A DNA stretch of 60,381 nucleotides, taken from positions 1 to 60,381 of the forward strand of contig JAJYWN010000018.1 in NCBI GenBank assembly GCA_021791495.1. Direction: 5' to 3'. Under the pieces are notes generated by a model. It made no database searches. It saw only the letters and a list, made by a program, of their open reading frames with translations, and had not been told where the DNA came from. Within the stretch, counting starts at the first letter, position 1; each line of letters starts with the position of its first letter. This document shows positions 16,551-24,429 of this stretch, piece after piece. A program made the translations under genes and the position numbers. The stretch is from Bacillota bacterium (GTDB lineage Bacteria; Bacillota; Sulfobacillia; JAJYWN01).

Positions 16551-17876
16551 ATGGGAGCGAAACCTAGCAAGAACCGATATGATGCCATCGTCGTCGGCGC
16601 GGGCCCCTCCGGGATCGCGGCGGCGCTCACCATCGCCCGCGGCGGCATGGAACCATTGCTCATCGAACGGGGTGTCCGCCCCGGGGCAAAGAACCTCTTC
16701 GGGGGACAACTCTATCGCCACGTCTGCGAGGAAGCCGTCCCCGGCTTCGTCACGGAGGCCCCCTTGGAGCGGCCGGTCGTCCGCATCGCCAAGCTGTTCA
16801 TTACGGGCAACTCCTACGTGGGCATCGACTTCGCGTCCCTGCGCTACCGGAGCGAGCCCGACCGGTACGTGGCCATGCGTAACCGGTTCGACCCGTGGTT
16901 CGCCTCGAAAGCGGTGGATGCGGGGGCCGAACTGCTCACCGGCACCACCGTGCGCGACCTTCTGAAAGAGAATGACGGGAAAGGCAAAGAGAAGGAAAGG
17001 GTAGTGGGGGTCAAGACCGACGACGGGACCGAGATCCTCGCCGACGCGGTGATCCTCGCCGAAGGAGTATACCCGAAGCTCGGCATCAAGGCAGGGCTGG
17101 TGGAAGCACCGCTTTCCCCCCACAACTTCGGTCTTTACGCGAAAGAGACCCTGTCCCTCCCGGCCGAGTTCATTGAAGAGCGGTTTGGGCTGCACCCTGG
17201 AGAGGGGGCCATCATCTCCTACAGCGGAGCCACCACCTACGACCTGGTGGGCAGTGCCGCCATCTTCACGCTGCGCGAGGGCCTGTCCGTCGTCGTCGGA
17301 GCCTACCTGGACCAGATGGTGGCGGCCGGCGTCGGCGTGGACGAGATGATGACCAGGTTCAAAACCCACCCCTTGATCGAACCCTACCTGAAAGGGGCCG
17401 TCACCCAAGAGTTCTCGGCCCACCTGATCCCCATGGGCGGGTACAACGCCGTCCCGAAGCTCTATGGTGACGGTGTCATGATCTGCGGGGACGCGGCGCA
17501 ACTGGTCAACGCCAAAGAAGGGACCAACCTCGCCCTGAAATCGGGCCTCTTAGCTGGGGAGACCTACCTCAATGCCCGCAAACGCGGTGATTTCTCCGCG
17601 CAGGGGTTGGGGGACTACGGCGATAAGCTTGCCGCCACCTTCGTTCTGAAAGACCTCCGGGCGAACGCCGGGGTGGCCGGCTTCTACAGGCGACACCCAG
17701 AAGTGGACGAGTATTGGATTTCCCTCATCAATGATCTCATGTACACCGTCATCACCGTTGGACCAGAGCTGACGGTCGACAAGAGGAGGAAAGTCCGGCA
17801 GATGCTCTTAAGGGGACAGCCTATCAGCAAGAGCATGCGGCAAGGCTTCGACGCCTTCCGGGCGAACTACTTTTGA
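16551..17876 (+). CDS. fixC: FixC-like flavoprotein (ETF:quinone oxidoreductase)
   Basis: A 441-residue FAD-dependent dehydrogenase of the FixC/GeranylGR family. The N-terminal dinucleotide fold is YDAIVVGAGPSGIAAALTIARGG and the second FAD signature is VMICGDAAQLVNAKEGTNLALKSG. It carries ETF-QO-like middle segments (LPAEFIEERFGLHPGEGAIISYSG). FixC passes electrons between electron-transfer flavoprotein and the quinone pool together with FixX. ATG 16551 is the sensible start although no strong ribosome site is seen. fixA and fixB are not in the window. The stop overlaps the next start (TTGA). Confidence 0.9.
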   Translation: MGAKPSKNRYDAIVVGAGPSGIAAALTIARGGMEPLLIERGVRPGAKNLFGGQLYRHVCEEAVPGFVTEAPLERPVVRIAKLFITGNSYVGIDFASLRYRSEPDRYVAMRNRFDPWFASKAVDAGAELLTGTTVRDLLKENDGKGKEKERVVGVKTDDGTEILADAVILAEGVYPKLGIKAGLVEAPLSPHNFGLYAKETLSLPAEFIEERFGLHPGEGAIISYSGATTYDLVGSAAIFTLREGLSVVVGAYLDQMVAAGVGVDEMMTRFKTHPLIEPYLKGAVTQEFSAHLIPMGGYNAVPKLYGDGVMICGDAAQLVNAKEGTNLALKSGLLAGETYLNARKRGDFSAQGLGDYGDKLAATFVLKDLRANAGVAGFYRRHPEVDEYWISLINDLMYTVITVGPELTVDKRRKVRQMLLRGQPISKSMRQGFDAFRANYF

Positions 17877-18439
17877 CCGAAGAAGTCCCTCTCAGCAAAC
17901 GAAGAAATGGCACTCGTGTGAGGCCAAGACCGCTGGTGGCGCAACTGCTGGCACCGGGCCGGCGCCCGACGTCTCTGTCCGGGGCCGCGGCGGGCCTGGA
18001 AGATCCCGTCGTTCTGAGACAGCAGGCGGCCGAGCCAACGCACACGGAGCCGCCCACCTTGGGCCTGCCCGGCGGCGCCGCTGGCAGACCTTCTTCGCCG
18101 ACGGCCATGGCCGACCCGAAACAGGGCTACATGGGCGGAGTCCGTTCGACCACCTCCGCTCGGGACCTCACGGAGAAGCGTCTGTCTACCCTGATCCTCG
18201 ATTACACCGCCGACAGTCACATCCAGACGGCGGACCCCGGCGTCTGCCGGGACAAGTGCCAAAGGCACCCCTGTATTGAGTTTTGCCCCGCCCACGTCTT
18301 CGGTTGGGACGACCGGACGGGGCTGGCGATCCAGTACGAGAAGTGCGTGGAATGCGCCGCCTGCGCCATCGGCTGCCCGGAACAGAACATCTTGCTGGAC
18401 TACCCGGGTGACGGGCACGGGGTGACTTTCCGCTACTAG
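17873..18439 (+). CDS. fixX: FixX-like ferredoxin with long N-terminal extension
   Basis: The C-terminal ~110 residues match FixX, the ferredoxin partner of FixC. They contain CRDKCQRHPCIEFCPAHVF and the 4Fe-4S signature CVECAACAIGCPEQNI. FixX proteins are usually about 95-100 residues; this frame from TTG 17873, coupled to fixC by a 4-nt overlap, gives 188. The extra N-terminal part is rich in Ala, Gly, Pro and Arg and has no recognisable domain. An internal ATG at 18107 would give a normal-sized protein, but no clear ribosome site precedes it. Confidence 0.85.
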   Translation: MTEEVPLSKRRNGTRVRPRPLVAQLLAPGRRPTSLSGAAAGLEDPVVLRQQAAEPTHTEPPTLGLPGGAAGRPSSPTAMADPKQGYMGGVRSTTSARDLTEKRLSTLILDYTADSHIQTADPGVCRDKCQRHPCIEFCPAHVFGWDDRTGLAIQYEKCVECAACAIGCPEQNILLDYPGDGHGVTFRY

Positions 18440-18467
18440 GGAGACCACCTGAAAGGAGACAGTGACG

Positions 18468-18800
18468 ATGACCCAGAGTTACACCGGAAGCGAGAAATCC
18501 CAGTCCTTCCACATCGAAGGCTTGAACGACTCCATCGACCGCCAAAAGGTGAGGGCCGCGCTTTCGCAGTTGGTGGGGGTGCGTGATGTGGACCTTTCCC
18601 AGGACAGCAGCGACGTTAGCGTCCGCTACGACCCGGACCGGCTGGACGAGGAGCTGATCGCCCAGGCGATCGACCTCGCCGGGTATTCGGCCACGACCCC
18701 CGCCGGCGGGGGATCTTCAGCCAGGACCGCTACTCGCACGGGAATCCCATCCAGCAGCTTGGGGTACGAGGACCCCGGGCCCTCACGCTCTGGAAAGTAA
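18468..18800 (+). CDS. HMA-like domain protein lacking CxxC
   Basis: A 110-residue protein whose first ~75 residues follow the heavy-metal-associated ferredoxin-like fold: FHIEGLNDSIDRQKVRAALSQLVGVRDVDLSQDSSDVSVRYDPDRLDEELIAQAIDLAGY. The position of the usual GMxCxxC metal loop reads GLNDSID, so copper or zinc chelation by cysteines is not possible. The C-terminal ~35 residues are Ser/Gly-rich. ATG 18468 has AAAGGAG 10 nt upstream. It lies 28 nt after fixX and is probably co-transcribed. A role in metal transfer is doubtful; protein interaction is a guess. Confidence 0.75.
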   Translation: MTQSYTGSEKSQSFHIEGLNDSIDRQKVRAALSQLVGVRDVDLSQDSSDVSVRYDPDRLDEELIAQAIDLAGYSATTPAGGGSSARTATRTGIPSSSLGYEDPGPSRSGK

Positions 18801-18810
18801 GAAAGCGACG

Positions 18811-20181
18811 CTAACCCATCAACACATCCCAGGCCACCTTCAAGCCGAATTCTATGGCTCTAATGGAGATCCGCTCGTTCACGCCGTGGACACCGTGGGT
18901 CTCCGCGTCCGACGGGATGGGCCAGAAACCGTAAACCACCATGCCCTTCGGGCGCAGGTAGCGGGCGTCGGTGGCGCCGGTGGCCATGTAGGGCACCACC
19001 TTGGCGCCGGGCGCGTGCCGGGCCAGCGACCTTCGTATGTCATCCGTCAGCGCCGTCTCCGGGGCCGACTCGGTCGGCAGGGAGGAGCGGGGGAATTCGA
19101 TCTCCAGGCGCCCCATCCCCTGGGGGCCGAGGGCCGCCGTCAGGACCGTCTCGATCTCGTCACGCAGCGTTTCCGGGGTCTGGCCGGGCAGGATGCGGCA
19201 GTCTACCTCGGCGTTGGCGGTCGAAGGGATGACGTTCGTCTTCTCTCCCGCCCGGAGCACCGTCGGGGAAGCCGTGTTCCGGAGCATGGCCGACAGACCG
19301 TAGCGGTACTGGGGGTCAACCGGTAGTGACCACAAGACCTCGTCCGTCCGTTTCTCGTCCAGTAGGGTCAAAAGCCCGCGCCGTACTTCGTCGGGCTGTC
19401 CATCGGCTAGTCCCTTGACGTACTGGGCCGCCGTCTGGGTGAGGTGCACCGGGAGCCGCGTCCGGCCCAGGGCCCGGATGGCCTCCGCCAGCAGTACCAC
19501 GGCGTTGTCGTCGATGGGGACCGAGGCGTGCCCCGCCGGCCCCTTGGCCTTCAAGCGTAGCCAGCAAACGCTCTTCTCGCTGTTTTGGTAGCTGTAGTAC
19601 TCCTTGCCATTAACACGGACGCCCTTGCCGCCGCCTTCATTCAGGCAGTAGGGGACGTCGATGAGGTCGAAGCGGTTGTCCACCAGCCACCGCACGCCGT
19701 GGATGCCGCCCGCTTCCTCGTCCGCGGTGGCTGCCATGACCAGGTCACGCGGGAAAAAGACACCTGTCCGCTTGGCGTGAAGGATGAGAGCCAGCCAGAG
19801 AGCGGACAAACCTTTGCAGTCCAAAGTACCCCGTCCCCACAACGAATCGCCCACGATCTCCCCGCCGAAGGGGTCGTGCTCCCAGTCGGCGGCCACGGCC
19901 GGCACCACGTCCAGGTGGGACAGGAGCAGGACCGGCGGCTTGGCGCCTTTTCCGGCGATGCGGGCAACCACGCTGCCGCGTCCGGGGGTGGGTTCGACGA
20001 TTTCGGAGGCGATGCCCTCACGGGCCAAAACGCCGGCGATGTAACGGGCGGCTCCGATTTCGTTGCCTGGAGGGTTGGTGGTGTTGATGCGGACCAGTTC
20101 GGAAAGATGGTGGGCCGTTTCCTGGGCCAGGGCAGCCCAATCGGCGGAATGAGCGGCGGCGGGCGTGACGGAAGTGGTCAA
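18811..20181 (-). CDS. M20-family metallopeptidase
   Basis: A 456-residue dizinc peptidase/deacylase of the M20 (ArgE/DapE/CPG2) family. Metal-site motifs are LLLSHLDVVPA, GRGTLDCKG and the catalytic ATADEEAGG, with a late ATGATDARYLR and a final His-containing EHTHGVNE-like segment (AETHGVHGVNERI). The lid/dimerisation domain lies roughly at residues 195-330. TTG 20181 has AAGGAGG 9 nt upstream. M20 proteins hydrolyse peptides or N-acyl amino acids; which one applies cannot be told. It is convergent with the HMA-like gene, 10 nt apart. Confidence 0.92.
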   Translation of the reverse strand: MTTSVTPAAAHSADWAALAQETAHHLSELVRINTTNPPGNEIGAARYIAGVLAREGIASEIVEPTPGRGSVVARIAGKGAKPPVLLLSHLDVVPAVAADWEHDPFGGEIVGDSLWGRGTLDCKGLSALWLALILHAKRTGVFFPRDLVMAATADEEAGGIHGVRWLVDNRFDLIDVPYCLNEGGGKGVRVNGKEYYSYQNSEKSVCWLRLKAKGPAGHASVPIDDNAVVLLAEAIRALGRTRLPVHLTQTAAQYVKGLADGQPDEVRRGLLTLLDEKRTDEVLWSLPVDPQYRYGLSAMLRNTASPTVLRAGEKTNVIPSTANAEVDCRILPGQTPETLRDEIETVLTAALGPQGMGRLEIEFPRSSLPTESAPETALTDDIRRSLARHAPGAKVVPYMATGATDARYLRPKGMVVYGFWPIPSDAETHGVHGVNERISIRAIEFGLKVAWDVLMG

Positions 20182-20289
20182 GTGGCGGTCCTCCTTGAGG
20201 TCAGGTGTTAGTGACTTCGCGGCGTCCCGGAACAGTACCTTTCGGGCCGCGAAGGATGTCGACGACCAACCGTCGATCGGCGACCGAAA

Positions 20290-20350
20290 GAAAAGGGAGG
20301 GCCAGCCCGCTTTCCGCGTGCCCTAGTGTCGCGGAAGTGGTGCTGGCCCT
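20290..20350 (-). terminator. Terminator for the small ORF at 20364
   Basis: AGGGCCAGC (20298-20306) and GCTGGCCCT (20342-20350) form a perfect 9-bp outer stem, continued inside by CGCGGAA/TTTCCGCG. Reading the minus strand, the stem is followed by CCCTTTTCTTTC, a T-rich tail. Confidence 0.65.
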
Positions 20351-20363
20351 CGGGGTCTGTTAC

Positions 20364-20552
20364 CTAAGTGAGTTTGCGGTTCATCTTGATCTTCCGGTCC
20401 TTGCGGCCCCCCAGCGGATGTCCGTGTTCATACTGCGTCACTTGGGACGTTGCCTCCCGCGGATGCGGGATGCCTTTGGGGCCGTAGGTTTCCACCTTGG
20501 AGTCGCTCGCTGAGATGTCCTCGCGTCCGTAGATCCGGCGTTTGTCGCTCAC
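20364..20552 (-). CDS. Small basic protein of unknown function
   Basis: A 62-residue reading frame starting at GTG 20552 with GGGGGGTG 6 nt upstream and followed by its own terminator. The product is hydrophilic and Lys/Arg/His-rich (starts MSDKRRIYGRED, ends RKDRKIKMNRKLT), with no membrane segment or Cys. I do not recognise it. The ribosome site, dedicated terminator and sensible composition support a real gene. Confidence 0.55.
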   Translation of the reverse strand: MSDKRRIYGREDISASDSKVETYGPKGIPHPREATSQVTQYEHGHPLGGRKDRKIKMNRKLT

Positions 20553-20619
20553 GTTGGCACCCCCCGATGCTTAATGTGCCCGGCACGGCGGGTGAAAACC
20601 GGCTGGCGCGCGGAAGAGC

Positions 20620-21684
20620 CTAGAAGACGCCGTCGAGAATGTAGGCCTTCCGCACTTGGATCCCGAAGTCCGCGATCTGCTGAGGCGTGGCATCGAAGAA
20701 CAGGTCCACGCGGGCCCCCTTGATGGCGCTGCCTTGGTCGCAGGCGATGGCGTAGCCGTAACCTTCGATGTAGAGATGGGTCCCCATGGGGATAACATTG
20801 GGATCCACCGCTACGGTGCCTTCACGGACCGGGAGGCCGAAATAGGTGGGCCCGCCCAGCCACTGGCCGACATCCTCGAAGTATTCTCCGTAAGCCGTTG
20901 CCGTGAGGTCGATCTCGCGACGGTAATGGACGGTCCGCCCGTCCGCCTTGACGGTGGTGGCCGGTACAGGTACCGAGGTCCCCAGACGTTCGAGGAGAGC
21001 GAGAGCCTGAGCCCGGGTCAGGTCGGTCCCGGGTCGGAAGGTCCGGTCCGGGAAACCTTTGACAATGCCCAGTTTCACCGCGAAGGCCACCGCCTCATTG
21101 GCCCAGTCGGAGATGGTGGCGCCATCGGTCAGGCCCAGTCCGGCCAGTATGCTCTGGACGGACTTCAGGGCACGGGCCTCTCCCTCGCGTCCCGAGGCGC
21201 GTACCACCATAGTGGTAGCCTCTTCACGGGTGAGGGCGTTGGCCGGGCCAAAGCGGCCGTTACCGATGCCCTCGACGTAACCGAGGCGGTACGCGGCTTC
21301 GACGGCGGCAAAGTAGGGCGAAGTAGCCGGCACGTCGCTGAACGAAGGCCTGGCCGGCGGGGCGGAGTCGACCCGGCGTGACGCCACCAGCATGGCGGCG
21401 AACTCGCCGCGGGTGGCCGGGCGATCGGGATAAAACTTGCCGTCGGAGTCCGGCCGGGCTACGCCGGCGGAGATGGCGCGGCCGATGATGGCTTCCGCCC
21501 AATGGCCGGTCACATCGGGCGGTAGGCCCGTGGCAAGAATGGTTGGCGCGGTGTCTTCGCCGGCTGCCAGAGCGCCGGCCGCCATGGTCGAGGAGAGGAC
21601 GATGAGAAAAACCAGGAACGTAGTGGCCAATCGAGTCGAGAGGTTCGGCCGCCGAGGTGTGGTTTTTCCGAGAATACCTATCAT
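20620..21684 (-). CDS. Secreted SLH-repeat protein with 3D domain
   Basis: A 354-residue exported protein. A signal peptide (about residues 16-42) is followed by three S-layer homology repeats: GHWAEAIIGRAISAGVA, FSDVPATSPYFAAVEAAYRLGYVEG and ISDWANEAVAFAVKLGIVKGF. The C-terminal 3D domain (about 265-354) has ATAYGEY, PVREGTVAVDPNVIPMGTHLYI and ACDQGSAIKGARVDLFF; its three Asp are the family hallmark, related to the MltA/Sps cell-wall lytic fold. SLH repeats should anchor it to secondary wall polymer, placing a putative peptidoglycan-cleaving domain at the surface. ATG 21684 with GGGGGTG upstream is preferred over longer in-frame starts. Confidence 0.92.
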   Translation of the reverse strand: MIGILGKTTPRRPNLSTRLATTFLVFLIVLSSTMAAGALAAGEDTAPTILATGLPPDVTGHWAEAIIGRAISAGVARPDSDGKFYPDRPATRGEFAAMLVASRRVDSAPPARPSFSDVPATSPYFAAVEAAYRLGYVEGIGNGRFGPANALTREEATTMVVRASGREGEARALKSVQSILAGLGLTDGATISDWANEAVAFAVKLGIVKGFPDRTFRPGTDLTRAQALALLERLGTSVPVPATTVKADGRTVHYRREIDLTATAYGEYFEDVGQWLGGPTYFGLPVREGTVAVDPNVIPMGTHLYIEGYGYAIACDQGSAIKGARVDLFFDATPQQIADFGIQVRKAYILDGVF

Positions 21685-21701
21685 TCGCACCCCCATGTAG
21701 C

Positions 21702-21729
21702 AGTATAATTTACATAACCACACCAACAA
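21702..21729 (-). promoter_or_regulatory. Candidate promoter for the SLH-3D gene
   Basis: On the minus strand, TTGTTG (-35, 21724-21729) and TATACT (-10, 21702-21707) are separated by 16 nt. The region is clearly AT-rich compared with its surroundings. The implied leader is very short, about 10 nt, before ATG 21684. Confidence 0.5.
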
Positions 21730-21873
21730 TTCGACATAATAACAGCAGCGTCCTGCCTTTTGCAGGAATTGGCAAACCGGCGCTGGGTCAATCCTAGACA
21801 GGCAAGAGCAGGCAGGCAAGAGCATCAAGGGCATTCAAACGCCGTGAGCTACGGCACAAGGGGAGGCACGGGC

Positions 21874-22038
21874 GTGGGCTATGTGGCAGCCTTACTGGTG
21901 TTGGCGGTGGCCGGCTACACCATGGTCTACGCCTGGGACGCCTGGCAGGCCGAGAACCGCCTGGGGGCGGTCGGTTTGACCGCGCTGACTTTGACCACCG
22001 TCATCCTGTCCATGTATCTTCTGTTTGTCAGGAAATAG
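21874..22038 (+). CDS. Tiny two-helix membrane protein
   Basis: A 54-residue protein from GTG 21874, which has GGGGAGG 7 nt upstream. Two hydrophobic segments (VGYVAALLVLAVAGYTMVYA and AVGLTALTLTTVILSMYLLFV) flank a short polar loop, WDAWQAENRLG. A longer in-frame extension to 21760 lacks a ribosome site. Function unknown; it is convergent with gerAC. Confidence 0.65.
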   Translation: MGYVAALLVLAVAGYTMVYAWDAWQAENRLGAVGLTALTLTTVILSMYLLFVRK

Positions 22039-22059
22039 GGCTTGGAAGAGGCGACAGGG

Positions 22060-23298
22060 CTAGGGAGCCGCCTCCGGTCTATTGGTCGGTTTCCAGCTGA
22101 GCCCCACCCGCCGGATGTGGAACTGAACATCCAGAGAGATGTCGACATCACGGTAGACGTTGTTCCAAGAGTATTTCAGCCACTCTTGTTCGGTCAGGAA
22201 GTACTTCTTGAACGACCGTCCGAAACCGATGATGTCGGCGTTCCACTCACTTTGGGTTTGGGAGATGATGGCCTTCATCTGCTCCTGTAGGTGCCGGCTG
22301 GCCGCCTCCTCCAGAGTGCGCATGCCTTCTCGAGTCATGTAGTCCCTGTCGGAAGTCACTTCCACGATGTTCCCTTCCGGCTTGATGAGGAGATTCACGA
22401 AGGGCGAGCCATCACTGAACCCTGTGTTCAGCCGGCGTGTTTCCTGCGTCAACTCGAAGGAGATGTCCTCTCCGGGTACCTCGGGGTCCGGCATGGTGAT
22501 GATGCCCAGTCCATGGCGGCCTTGGAGGATGGCCACAAGGGAGTTCTGCTCACGGGTGAGGCTTCCGACCATCTTGTCTCCCTTGAACACCGCGGCTCCG
22601 TCGTACCGAAGGTGTGTATGGGAGCTGGAGGACCCTTGGTCTGGCGATCCCGTCGCCCCTCCGCCGCCATCCTGGCCGACCTGATGGGAGACAATCCTAA
22701 GTATCGGGAGCACCACTTCGACCGAAGGCACTCCGATTTCGTACAGCACCTGGCGCAGAGTGGTCGTCACCCCCAACCCCTTGGATTCGGCGCCGCGGAC
22801 CACTCCCTCAATGAGATCGGCCGGATTGGACTCGAAGATGGACTGGACGCTGGCGATCTCGGCCGCCGTGCGTTCCGCCACGGCCATCAGGGTGGTTAAC
22901 CGCAGTTCCCGGTAGCGCGACAGAAAATCGATCTCCGTAGCGATGCCCCGCCAGGCCATCTCCTGGCCGATAATGACGATGCCGAGGTGGATGAACCGGA
23001 CACGCCTCTTGGTCAAGGTCGAATACCGTTGGAAGGCCTGGGCGATGTCGCGTGCCACCACAGTCTCCACGTGGACTGGGTTGCCCCCGCCACCTTCTCC
23101 ACCGCCGCCTCCACCTCCACCTCCCAGGAGGCGGGCGATGGGCGCCACGAAGGTTACGGCGATCTGCCCTTCGGGAGCCGCGTCCAAGCCCATGGCCATC
23201 ACCAGGATCTCGTCGTTCAGCTCCGTACGGTCCCAGCATCCCGTGGCCGAGACCACGATGACCGCGACCGCGAGAAGGAGCGCCACCGCGTTTCTCAC
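22060..23298 (-). CDS. gerAC: Spore germination lipoprotein GerAC
   Basis: A 412-residue Ger(x)C-family lipoprotein, the C subunit of a germinant receptor in the inner spore membrane. The signal peptide ends in a lipobox, VSATGC, followed by WDRTELNDEILVMAMGLD, the family opening. The C-terminal domain shows QMKAIISQTQSEWNADIIGFG. An unusual poly-Gly/Glu run (about residues 55-70, codons near 23090-23130) interrupts the N-terminal domain after PIARLL. The GTG start overlaps the gerAB stop by 4 nt. Confidence 0.93.
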   Translation of the reverse strand: MRNAVALLLAVAVIVVSATGCWDRTELNDEILVMAMGLDAAPEGQIAVTFVAPIARLLGGGGGGGGGEGGGGNPVHVETVVARDIAQAFQRYSTLTKRRVRFIHLGIVIIGQEMAWRGIATEIDFLSRYRELRLTTLMAVAERTAAEIASVQSIFESNPADLIEGVVRGAESKGLGVTTTLRQVLYEIGVPSVEVVLPILRIVSHQVGQDGGGGATGSPDQGSSSSHTHLRYDGAAVFKGDKMVGSLTREQNSLVAILQGRHGLGIITMPDPEVPGEDISFELTQETRRLNTGFSDGSPFVNLLIKPEGNIVEVTSDRDYMTREGMRTLEEAASRHLQEQMKAIISQTQSEWNADIIGFGRSFKKYFLTEQEWLKYSWNNVYRDVDISLDVQFHIRRVGLSWKPTNRPEAAP

Positions 23299-24407
23299 TT
23301 CCGTATCACACCTGACTCGACAGCGGGCTTCGGCCTCCGGAACGGGTAAAGGGCCCAGAGCAGCACTAGAGCGAAAGCCATGAAGCCAAAGCTGAACGGC
23401 AACAGGGTTTTGACCCGGAGAGTGATGGCCTCGATAACATTCCCGGGCAGAAAGGCCAGGGCATAGAAGAGGACGACCATGATGGGCACCACCGGACGGA
23501 ATCCGGGTAGGTCAAAAGCCCGGCAGAAGCAGTAGTTCGCGATGTACAGACCCCACGAGAGCTGAATGGCGGAAGCGAAGAACCAGAAGAATACGAACAC
23601 TACCTCGATATGCGTGAAGAACGTGCCGAGCTGTACCAGGAGCGCCAGTTCGAACAGAGGGAAAAGGCGTCGCTGGGCCTCTCCGGGGGGAAAGACCATG
23701 ACGAACTCCACCGTCACCAGGACCCCCACGATCACCGACATGATGAGACCGAGGAAACCATCCTTCATCGCCGTAGCCTGTTTCCTCAGGAGTGGGTAGA
23801 GGATCGGCAGCGCCAAGATGGCGACGAACCGGCCCGCCATCTCCACCGAACTGGTGGCGATCCCCTTCAACCCGTATCCGAACAGGGGAAAGAGACTTCC
23901 ACTCACAATGTGGTTGAAGTTGAAGACCAGAAGAATGGCCAGAGAAATGAGGAAGAAGGGAAAGAGCAGCCAGGACAGGCGACCGATGGGTTCGATACCG
24001 GCGTAGGCCGCCAGCGCCCCGGCGGCGGCGAAGACGGCTAGGTGGACGGAAAGGGGAGTCCGGGGCATGATGACCGAGGCGATGCCTTCGGTGAAGACGC
24101 GGCCCGAGGACGCCGCCTGGTCGAGGAAGATGAAGGCGAAGACGAGGACCATCAGCCGTCCGAAGAAGGGACCAGCCAGTTCCAAGGTCACTTCCACCAG
24201 ACCCTTGCCCGGAAATCGCCGGACCAAGTTCATGAAGAGCAAGGTCAGCGGCCAAACGACCAGTGACCCGATGAGTACGCCCATCCATGCGGCCGAGTAG
24301 GACTCCCGAACGAAGAACGATATCAGCGGGAGGAAGATCCACGAAGCAAGGAGGGTGGCGATGCAGGCCACCAGTTCGACCCGGTCGATCTTCCCATCTC
24401 TAAGCAA
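23295..24407 (-). CDS. gerAB: Spore germination permease GerAB
   Basis: A 370-residue integral membrane protein of the GerAB/endospore amino acid permease family (APC superfamily), with about ten hydrophobic segments. It contains SYSAAWMGVLIGSLVVWPLTLLF near the start and TFFTHIEVVFVFFWFFASAIQLSWGLYIA in the C-terminal half, typical of GerKB/GerAB. This subunit is thought to form part of the germinant-binding site. TTG 24407 has GGGAGGTG 7 nt upstream. It is the middle gene of gerAA-gerAB-gerAC. Confidence 0.92.
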   Translation of the reverse strand: MLRDGKIDRVELVACIATLLASWIFLPLISFFVRESYSAAWMGVLIGSLVVWPLTLLFMNLVRRFPGKGLVEVTLELAGPFFGRLMVLVFAFIFLDQAASSGRVFTEGIASVIMPRTPLSVHLAVFAAAGALAAYAGIEPIGRLSWLLFPFFLISLAILLVFNFNHIVSGSLFPLFGYGLKGIATSSVEMAGRFVAILALPILYPLLRKQATAMKDGFLGLIMSVIVGVLVTVEFVMVFPPGEAQRRLFPLFELALLVQLGTFFTHIEVVFVFFWFFASAIQLSWGLYIANYCFCRAFDLPGFRPVVPIMVVLFYALAFLPGNVIEAITLRVKTLLPFSFGFMAFALVLLWALYPFRRPKPAVESGVIRK

Positions 24408-24429
24408 GAGCCGACACCTCCCTTCTTAC

